Assembly: GCA_963801715.1 (NCBI GenBank)
Contig: CAWDGB010000014.1
Location: 186,001 to 250,000, forward strand
Reading direction: 5' to 3'
DNA from: CAVVJA01 sp963801715
GTDB lineage: Bacteria; Actinomycetota; Actinomycetes; Mycobacteriales; Jatrophihabitantaceae
DNA length: 64,000 nt
Shown in pieces: positions 58,624-64,000 of the stretch (the first letter of the stretch is position 1; the number at the start of each line of letters is the position of its first letter). The notes under the pieces are model-generated. The model had not been told where the DNA came from. It was given only the letters and a program-made list of their open reading frames with translations, and ran no database searches. A program made the position numbers and the translations under genes.

Positions 58624-59394
58624 TCACAGCACCGCCATCCCTTGCAGCGGTGACGATGCCTGGGCGTGGTGCCGCCGCGGGATCCGACCGGCTAGTCGGG
58701 CCAGGCGGCCGGCGCGCACCGCGGCGGCCATCGCCGCCGCCATGAGCGCCGGATCCTGGGCTCGGGTCACCGACGACGCGAGCAGCACCCCGTCGCACCC
58801 AAGTTCCATCGCGAGCGCGGCGTCGGATGCCGTGCCGACGCCGGCGTCGAGGATGACCGGTACCTCGGCTTCGGACACGATCAGCTCGATGTTGTGGGGG
58901 TTCTGGATGCCGAGACCGCTGCCGATCGGCGATCCGAGCGGCATCACCGCGGCGCAGCCGATCCGCTGCAACCGGCGCGCCAGCATCGGATCGTCGTTCG
59001 TGTACGGCAGCACGGTGAACCCGAGACCGACGAGCTGCTCGGCGGCGTCGAGCAGCTCGATCGGCTCGGGCAGCAGCGTTCGCTCGTCGGCCACAACCTC
59101 CAACTTGACCCAGTCGGTCTCGAGCGCCTCCCGGGCCAGCTGGGCAGTGCGGACGGCCTCGAACGCGGTTCGGCAGCCGGCGGTGTTGGGCAGCACGCGG
59201 ACGCCGCGGCGATCGAGCACGTCGATGACCGAGCCACTGGTACCGGCGTCGACCCGACGCATCGACACCGTGCACATGGCCGTGCCGGAGGCGACGATGG
59301 TCTCGTCGATGACCTGCATGCTTGGCGCCCCGCCGGTACCGAGGATCAGCCGCGACGCGATCTCGGTGCCGGCAATGACGAACGGATCAGGCAA
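58624..59394 (-). CDS. thiG: Thiazole synthase
   Basis: A 256-residue TIM-barrel enzyme that forms the thiazole phosphate of thiamine from ThiS-thiocarboxylate, dehydroglycine and DXP. Blocks: 'IASRLILGTGGAPSMQVIDETI', 'TVSMRRVD', 'LPNTAGCRTAFEAVRTAQLAREAL' (in pieces), 'WVKLEVVADERTLLPEPIELLDAAEQL', 'GLGIQNPHNIELI' and 'VPVILDAGVGTASDAALAMELGCDGVLLASSVT'. The start is a TTG at 59394 preceded by GGGAGG, one nucleotide after thiS's stop; the apparently longer frame overlaps thiS. Complete. Confidence 0.93.
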   Translation of the reverse strand: MPDPFVIAGTEIASRLILGTGGAPSMQVIDETIVASGTAMCTVSMRRVDAGTSGSVIDVLDRRGVRVLPNTAGCRTAFEAVRTAQLAREALETDWVKLEVVADERTLLPEPIELLDAAEQLVGLGFTVLPYTNDDPMLARRLQRIGCAAVMPLGSPIGSGLGIQNPHNIELIVSEAEVPVILDAGVGTASDAALAMELGCDGVLLASSVTRAQDPALMAAAMAAAVRAGRLARLAGRIPRRHHAQASSPLQGMAVL

Positions 59395-59395
59395 C

Positions 59396-59596
59396 TCAAC
59401 CTCCCTGGACCGCGGTGAGGACTTCGACGAATGACCCCTCCCAGAGCTGGAACGTGTCCCAGCTCCCGCGCGGCACAACCTCTCCGTCGACCGCGGCCGC
59501 GCACCCGCGGCTCGCCGCGTTTTCCCGGGCCATCAGTTCGGCGAGCGTTGTGTGCTCGGGGAGCGTCTGCGAACTTCCGTTGACCGTCAGGTTCAT
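59396..59596 (-). CDS. thiS: Sulfur carrier protein ThiS
   Basis: A 66-residue ubiquitin-like protein: 'MNLTVNGSSQTLPEHTTLAELM', then 'GCAAAVDGEVVPRGSWDTFQL', ending with the characteristic C-terminal 'TAVQGG' whose final glycine accepts the thiocarboxylate. It starts at ATG 59596 with a 4-nt overlap to thiO's stop (ATGA) and is followed by the TTG of thiG after 1 nt. Its place in the thiO-thiS-thiG order is the standard one. Complete. Confidence 0.95.
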   Translation of the reverse strand: MNLTVNGSSQTLPEHTTLAELMARENAASRGCAAAVDGEVVPRGSWDTFQLWEGSFVEVLTAVQGG

Positions 59597-60728
59597 GTCG
59601 TCACCATCCGAGGGAGAAACCGGTCGGCGCCGAACCCCGCGAGCACGTCCGGCAGCGATCCGGTGGTGATGAGGTCCGCGATGCCGTCGGCCGTGACCGG
59701 CGTCAGCAGGATGCCGTTGCGGTAGTGCCCAGTCGCCAGCACCAGACCCGGATTCGAACTGGGCCCGATGATCGGTGCGTTGTCCGGGCTCCCGGGCCGG
59801 ACGCTTGTGCTGACCTCGACGAATTGCACCTCGCCGAGAAGTGGGACAAGCGACTGAGCGTCGCGCAGCAGCTCGTATACCGCACCGGCGCGGGGCTCTA
59901 GGTCGAAGCCGACCTCCTCGCTCGACGCGCCGACGACCAGCTCGCCGTCGTCGCGCGGAACGAGGTACACGGGCGACCCTTTGATCGTGCCGCGGATGAC
60001 GTGACGCAGAAGAGGCGGTCCGGGAACGCGCAGCCGCAGGGTCTGCCCCTTCACCGGCCGGATAGGGGGCAACGCGACTCCGCCCGGGTCGGGGAGCTGG
60101 GCGGACCAGGCCCCGGCGGCGAGCACCACGGTGTCGGCACTGATCGCGTGTTCCGGCTCAGTACGGACGCCCGTGACCCGCGCGGCCGACGTCTCGAGGG
60201 CGACGACGCGCTCGCGCCGAAGCTCCCCGCCGGATATGCGCACCGCCTGCAACAAGGCGGCGTGTAGCCGCCGGTTGTCGACCGCGTGATCGCCCGGCGC
60301 GTACAAGCCACCCGCTACGGCGGACGCGAGCGCCGGTTCCCGTCGGCGTATTTCCCGGCTGGTGAGCAGCTCGGTAGCCAGGCCGAGGGACGACCCGAAT
60401 GATTGCAGGTCTCGCAAGCTCGCCAGATCCGCGTCGTCCCATGCGGCCACGAGGGCGCCGGAGGCGCGGTAACCGACGTCGAGCCCGGAGGCGGCAGCGA
60501 GTTCCGCGGCGAACTCCGGATACCGGCGGGCCGAGTCCAGGTTGAGCTGGAGCAGGGCCTGCTCGCCGTAGTGCAGTTCGGTGACCGGTGCGAGCATGCC
60601 GGCCGCCGCGGAGGAGGCTCCCGACCCGGTGCCGGGTCGACCACCGTCACCTGAAGGCCGCGTTGCGCGCAGCGCCATGCGATGCCGAGGCCGATCACCC
60701 CGCCACCGATCACCAGGACGTCCGGCAT
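59593..60728 (-). pseudogene. thiO: Glycine oxidase ThiO with one frameshift
   Basis: ThiO oxidises glycine to supply dehydroglycine for ThiG. The first frame (ATG 60728) gives the FAD-binding N-terminus 'VLVIGGGVIGLGIAWRCAQRGLQVTVVDPAPG'. Near 60625 the frame changes by one missing base; the second frame carries 'GASSAAAGMLAPVTELHYGEQAL', 'VDNRRLHAALLQAVR', 'ADTVVLAAGAWSAQLP', 'PIRPVKGQTLRLRVPG' and 'DNAPIIGPSSNPGLVLATGHYRNGILLTPVTADGIADLI' (in pieces) to the stop at 59593. All domains are intact apart from the indel, so a sequencing error is likely. First gene after the TPP riboswitch. Confidence 0.85.
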
Positions 60729-60769
60729 ACGTGTCTTCTCCGTGCTCGCACGGTGAGGGATCGCGCCGC

Positions 60770-60856
60770 TGACTCCCTGCGCCGGCATTACCCGGATCAG
60801 GTTCGACGGTCGGCGGCTCCTAGCCAGCCCTCTCAGCCCGGTCCGCACCGAGCTCC
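60770..60856 (-). ncRNA. TPP riboswitch (THI element)
   Basis: On the minus strand, directly upstream of thiO, the order is GGTGC, then CTGAGAGGGC (plus 60828-60837), then AACCTGATCCGGGTAATGCCGGCGCAGGGAG read in pieces: 'GAACCTGATC' and 'AATGCCGGCGCAGGGAG'. These are the two conserved loops of the thiamine pyrophosphate riboswitch. It ends about 40 nt before the thiO start, so it probably controls translation by sequestering that ribosome site. It should control the thiO-thiS-thiG-permease genes and maybe psuG-psuK. Confidence 0.95.
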
Positions 60857-60896
60857 CGTGCACGCCGAGCCTACTCCGCGCGGCGCCGGGCTCGGG

Positions 60897-62480
60897 TCAG
60901 TACCAATGCGGCGATCGGGAAAGCCACGCCGACCAGGCTGCGCAGGGGGTTCCGTAGCGACCCTTGATGTAGCCCATTCCCCACCTGATCTGGGTACGCG
61001 GATTGGTTCGCCAGTCCGCTCCCGCCGTCGCCATCTTGTTGGCCGGCCATGCCTGCGGTATGCCGTACGCGCCGCTGGATGGATTAGTGGCATTCCACCG
61101 CCAGCCGCTTTCTCCGTTCCACAGGTTGACCAGGCAGCTGAACTGGGAGGTGGTGTTCCAGCCGTATGCGCCCATCATCGACTTGGCGATCGCCTGGGCT
61201 GAGCCCGGCGTCACCACGATGACTGTCGTCGGCGGGGGCTTGGGTGCGGGTGCGGGCTTGGGTGCGGGCTTCGGTGCCGGCTTGGGTGCGGGCTTGGGTG
61301 CGGGCTTCGGTGCCGGCTTGGGGGCGGGCGGCGGTTTCGGAGCGACCGGTTTGGGCGCGACCGGTTTGGGCGCGACCGGCTTCGGTGTTACCGGTTTCAC
61401 TGGCTGGGTAACCGGCTTTGTCACTGGTGTGACCGGTGGCTTCACGACCGGGGTGACCACCGGCCGCGGTGCCGGTTTCGTTACCGGTTGCGATGTGGGC
61501 GTGGAGACGGGTCGCGGCGTCGGCTTGGCCACAGCCTGCGATGCCGGGGTGGACACGGCCGCTGTGGCTGGTCTCGGGGCGGATGTGGTGGCCGCCGGTT
61601 TCGGGGCGGTCGTGGCCGCCGGCTGCGTGGCCGGCGGGCTGGCCTCGACCTTCGTCCCAACGCTGACCACCCGGGCGACGGGCGGGATAGTTACCACGTC
61701 CGATACCACGGTCCTGGCCAGCTGCTTGCCGTCGACCTGCAGCACGTCATAGGTGACCGTTCGGCTGCCGGCTGACCCCGTCGGTTACGACCGTTGAATC
61801 TCCGTCGGGCTGGTTCGGGTCATCCTGCCAAGTGGTCCCGTAGGGGATCGACAGCTGCGCGGTAACGGTCTGGTGGCGCACCTGCTTCCAGGTGATGGTC
61901 ATGAGGTCAGTGAGTGGAGTCGATGCCGGCATCGAGAGCATGTCGTTCGGTCCGACCGGATGCCCTGCTCCGCAAGCAGGGCGCCGACAGACGGCGCCGT
62001 CGACTCGATCGAGTCGCTCTTGCCGGCTCGGATAAGGGTCACGCTCTTGGCCGTGCGCACGGTGAGTGCGGTGGGGGTGAGCGGCAATGTGTCGCTGGCC
62101 GGGAGCGACGAGTAGGCGCTCCTGTCAAACCCGAGCTGGGCTAGAGCGTCCCCGACCGTCGTGGCTGCGACCCACTCGTTGACCAGTTTTCCGTCGACGG
62201 TGAGGGCGAGATGCCGAGCGCGGATCAGGTGGATAGCGAGGCCTTCGCGAACACTCTTGTTCGCCGCGGGCGTCACGTCGTCGTGGGCACCGAGTGGGAA
62301 ACCGGCGTCCGCCAGTGCGCCACGAACGTCCTGCGACATGGTGTGCACGGTGCGCGGCGCGGCCCCGTCGACCTGGACGGTGACCTTGTTGTCCAGAGCG
62401 GTCCAGGTCAGCACTGCACCCACGCCCAGCAGTCCGAGCAGGATCGCCCCGATGATTCCGGTCTTCACGCTACGACGCAT
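60897..62480 (-). pseudogene. Cell-wall DUF348/G5/lysozyme-like protein (Rpf-like) with two frameshifts
   Basis: The first frame (ATG 62480) has a signal/anchor helix 'IIGAILLGLLGVGAVLTWTAL' and DUF348-type repeats ('VTVQVDGAAPRTVHTMSQDV', 'LTVDGKLVNEWVAATTVGDAL', 'VRTAKSVTLIRAG'). A missing base near 61962 moves to 'MLSMPASTPLTDLMTITW' and 'QTVTAQLSIPYGTTWQDDPNQ', a G5-type domain, and an extra base near 61770 leads to 'LQVDGKQLARTVVSDV'. Then come a Pro/Lys/Ala-rich linker and a C-terminal lysozyme-like domain ('LVNLWNGESGWRWNA', 'GIPQAWPANKMA'). Exported; muralytic by family. The breaks may be indel errors. Confidence 0.82.
61223..61400 (-). repeat. Low-complexity tandem repeat encoding a Pro-Lys-Ala linker
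   Basis: Units of 6 to 15 nt (for example ggtgcgggcttg, repeated) encode alternating APKP/VAPKP residues of the cell-wall protein. The longest near-perfect run is around 61240-61330. It is probably length-variable by slippage and easily mis-assembled. It separates the G5 domain from the lysozyme-like domain and should span the peptidoglycan. Confidence 0.8.
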
Positions 62481-62789
62481 GAGGTAACTCCGTCCGCCTT
62501 GCCGCACACCTCGGACCGATCGGACGATAAACGCCTGACCACTCCAGTACCAAGAGCCTCATGGGCAACACAGGGCGCTCGAATGCCGCGGGACTCGTGC
62601 GCACTCCCGGCACCGGCCACCCGTCCCCGATCGCGTCGAACGGTCCGACGGGGCGCTAGGTTGTGTTACAGGGCAGTACTTCCGGGGCATGTGAGCCAAG
62701 CGGGACTCCCGTGACCAGGTTTACGCTCTGACCGTTATGCCGCTCTCGGCCACTAGCACGGTGTCGTGTTAGGGCACGGGAAGCTGCAT

Positions 62790-62805
62790 TGTGATTTAGG
62801 TCACA
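62790..62805. promoter_or_regulatory. CRP/GlxR-type binding site (TGTGA-N6-TCACA)
   Basis: A perfect 16-bp CRP-consensus palindrome lies in the 410-nt gap between the cell-wall gene start (62480) and the thiE start (62890), about 310 nt from the former and 85 nt from the latter. Related Rpf genes in actinobacteria are controlled by CRP/GlxR-type regulators. The rest of the gap shows no other feature that I can support. Confidence 0.7.
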
Positions 62806-62889
62806 CAAGGTCGACGGACCGCCGACGCCGCCCTTCGAGCGCTGCTGGCCAGGGCTCTAGCTTCCTCGCGGGACACTAGGTTCGCACCT

Positions 62890-63558
62890 GTGCCCGATTC
62901 GCGGACCCGGTTCGCCGACGCCCAGCTCTACCTGTGTACCGACTCCCGATCGCGCCAGGGCGACCTCGTCGACTTCCTCGACGCCGTCCTCTCCGGCGGC
63001 GTCGACATCGTCCAGCTGCGGGAAAAAGGCCTCGAGGCCGGGGATGAGATCAGGCTCCTCGAGGTCTTCGCGACGGCCGCCGAGCGGCACGGCGCCCTGT
63101 TCGCGGCGAACGACCGCGCCGATGTGGCGCTGGCCGTCCGGGCTCCGATCCTGCACCTGGGTCAGAACGACCTGCCGATTCCGGTAGCTCGGCGCATCGT
63201 CGGCGACGAGCCGGTGATCGGTCGCTCGACCCATGCGCGTCACGAGTTCGACGCCGGACAGTTGGAGTCCGGCGTCGATTACGTCTGCGCGGGGCCGACC
63301 TGGGCCACCCCCACCAAACCGGGACGGCCCGCCGCTGGTCTCGAGCTGCTCCGTCATGCAGCCCAGACGACCGGACCGAACAGCCGACCCTGGTTCGCGA
63401 TAGGTGGCATCGAATCGGTCCAGCGGCTCGATGCCGTGATCGCGGCGGGGGCACGTCGCGTCGTTGTCGTTCGGGCGATCACCCAGGCGGAGGACCCTGG
63501 CGCGATGGCGCGGTCATTCGCTAGTCGGCTCGCGGCGGTGTCGCCTTCCCAATCGTGA
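62890..63558 (+). CDS. thiE: Thiamine-phosphate synthase
   Basis: A 222-residue TIM-barrel enzyme that couples HMP pyrophosphate and thiazole phosphate to thiamine phosphate. Blocks in order: 'AQLYLCTDSRS', 'GGVDIVQLREKGLEAGDE', 'HGALFAANDRADVALAV', 'ILHLGQNDLPIPVARRI', 'VIGRSTHARHEF', 'VDYVCAGPTWATPTKPGRPAAG' and 'PWFAIGGIESVQRLDAVIAAGARRVVVVRAI' (in pieces). The GTG at 62890 is used. Its TGA stop (63556-63558) lies inside palindromic repeat copy 2. It is divergent from the cell-wall gene. No riboswitch is seen upstream. Confidence 0.94.
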   Translation: MPDSRTRFADAQLYLCTDSRSRQGDLVDFLDAVLSGGVDIVQLREKGLEAGDEIRLLEVFATAAERHGALFAANDRADVALAVRAPILHLGQNDLPIPVARRIVGDEPVIGRSTHARHEFDAGQLESGVDYVCAGPTWATPTKPGRPAAGLELLRHAAQTTGPNSRPWFAIGGIESVQRLDAVIAAGARRVVVVRAITQAEDPGAMARSFASRLAAVSPSQS

Positions 63559-63605
63559 TCCTGGACTCAATGCCTCAGGGCGAGGCTAAGTCCAAGATCA
63601 CGACT
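63548..63605. repeat. Palindromic dispersed repeat, copy 2 (convergent intergenic)
   Basis: Arms at 63555-63567 and 63589-63601 pair over 13 bp with a few mismatches around a 21-nt loop. The sequence matches copy 1 at 4453-4505 (GTGATC-x-TGGACT-x-AATGCC shared). It lies between convergent thiE and thiD, and the TGA stops of both (63556-63558 on +, 63598-63600 on -) lie inside its arms. Confidence 0.75.
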
Positions 63606-64000
63606 CACCGGGCCAGTCGCGGATTCGCCAGAGGTGTCCAACCGGTCCGAGGCCCGAACCCAGCGGGTAACTGCTGGTGATCGCCTGCGTGACGTACGCC
63701 TTGCCGAGACGAACGGCCTCCGGCATGTCGCTGCCGCGGGCTAGCGCGGCACAGATCGCGGCTGCGAGGGTATCGCCCGAGCCGTGAGTGTGCTCCGTGT
63801 CCTGCCTGGGCGCGGTGAACTCATAGGTCCGGTTGCCGTCATAAAGCAGATCGGTCGCATCGGGGCCCGAGCGGTGGCCGCCTTTCACCAGCACCCAGTC
63901 AGCGCCGAGGGCATGAAGCCGTCGGGCGGCCTCGAGGACGTCTTTGGGGCCGCTCACATCGACTCCGGTCAGCAGGCGAACCTCGCCGATGTTCGGAGTG
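63598..64000 (-). CDS. thiD: Hydroxymethylpyrimidine(-phosphate) kinase, C-terminal part (cut by window edge)
   Basis: ThiD phosphorylates HMP and HMP phosphate to the pyrophosphate used by thiE. The visible 133 residues (frame open to the right edge) include 'TPNIGEVRLLTGVDVSG' upstream of the first in-frame GTG, 'ARRLHALGADWVLVKGGHRSG', 'DLLYDGNRTYEF', the anion hole and catalytic motif 'TEHTHGSGDTLAAAICAAL', and 'AVRLGKAYVTQAI'. The true start is beyond the window. It converges on thiE across the palindromic repeat, which supplies its stop. Confidence 0.93.
   Translation of the reverse strand, partial: TPNIGEVRLLTGVDVSGPKDVLEAARRLHALGADWVLVKGGHRSGPDATDLLYDGNRTYEFTAPRQDTEHTHGSGDTLAAAICAALARGSDMPEAVRLGKAYVTQAITSSYPLGSGLGPVGHLWRIRDWPGES

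Noticed and set aside
57348..58745. Long plus-strand open frame of about 465 codons opposite the permease
   Set aside because: It is rich in Gln, His, Arg and Gly, has no recognisable motif and mirrors the permease codons, as expected for antisense in high-GC DNA.
60770..60856. Whether a second riboswitch precedes thiE at 62890
   Set aside because: No THI-box sequences are visible there; only the CRP-type box is seen.
62508..62889. A c-di-AMP (ydaO) riboswitch upstream of the cell-wall gene, common for Rpf genes
   Set aside because: I could not find its conserved sequence blocks on either strand.
1..64000. tRNA, rRNA, CRISPR array, IS element or prophage
   Set aside because: No tRNA-type T-loop with a matching acceptor stem, no regular spaced repeats, and no transposase, integrase or phage structural gene were found.

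Overview
This is a high-GC stretch of an actinomycete (class Actinomycetes) chromosome. The coding style (many GTG starts, G/C-rich third positions), the coproporphyrin-type heme genes hemE-hemY-hemQ next to RNase D and DUF3000 genes, an F420-type luciferase-like oxidoreductase, a mycolic-type cyclopropane synthase, a Rpf-like G5/lysozyme protein and the TreX/TreY/TreZ trehalose genes all fit. The first 7 kb also resembles the neighbourhood I remember from Mycobacterium (DUF3000, RNase D, hemE, hemY, hemQ and an msrB gene, with a RibD-like reductase and a secreted protease elsewhere in the window). I cannot name the genus. I see no phage, plasmid, IS element, CRISPR array, rRNA or tRNA: this is mainly a chromosomal housekeeping and stress-metabolism region.

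Layout. 0-4.5 kb: RNase D (partial), DUF3000 and a small zinc-ribbon protein, divergent from the heme operon hemE-hemY-hemQ. 4.5-14.6 kb: an in-frame MsrB-SppA fusion, a LigD-type polymerase, a Nudix enzyme, a PEBP remnant, a truncated globin, a MarR regulator, an acetate module (SatP-type carrier plus acetyl-CoA synthetase), a mini C2H2 zinc-finger protein, a secreted PEBP and an OsmC protein. 14.9-20.9 kb: a multidomain secreted NlpC/P60-SpoIID-propeller protein, a DUF4239 protein, a haloperoxidase-like hydrolase, ACC deaminase and a DMT transporter. 21-31.5 kb: small envelope or stress proteins (PRC-like, DUF6325, SHOCT, two DUF202), an ArsR-VOC pair with a readable promoter/operator, the Kup potassium transporter and several enzymes. 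31.6-41.6 kb: a DMT transporter, a CFA synthase, a secreted lipoprotein peptidase, a LigC-like DNA ligase, a frameshifted RibD-like reductase, an agmatinase-family enzyme, a molybdopterin oxidoreductase with its FAD reductase, and two tandem secreted paralogs. 42.3-51.9 kb: TreZ, then (separated by PPK2, a PH-domain protein, an ECF sigma factor and its YCII partner) TreY-TreX. 52-55.4 kb: a Mn-type (yybP-ykoY) riboswitch in front of a TerC-family gene, then uvrB. 55.4-64 kb: a TPP-riboswitch-led thiO-thiS-thiG-permease run that continues into psuG-psuK, a G5/lysozyme cell-wall protein, a CRP/GlxR-type box, thiE, and thiD running off the right edge.

Two cross-cutting points. (1) At least eight single-base frameshifts interrupt six otherwise well-conserved genes (RibD-like, a secreted paralog, psuK, psuG, thiO and the G5/lysozyme gene), six of them between 55.9 and 62.0 kb. 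Indel errors in the assembly are the simplest explanation, so the 'pseudogene' labels there are provisional. (2) A palindromic repeat of about 50 bp occurs at both ends of the window, each time exactly between convergent genes, and the second copy supplies the stop codons of both flanking genes. The best candidates for new biology are the MsrB-SppA fusion, the NlpC/P60-SpoIID-propeller protein, the tandem four-cysteine secreted family, the extension of the TPP-controlled operon into pseudouridine catabolism, and the stop-codon-donating palindrome.
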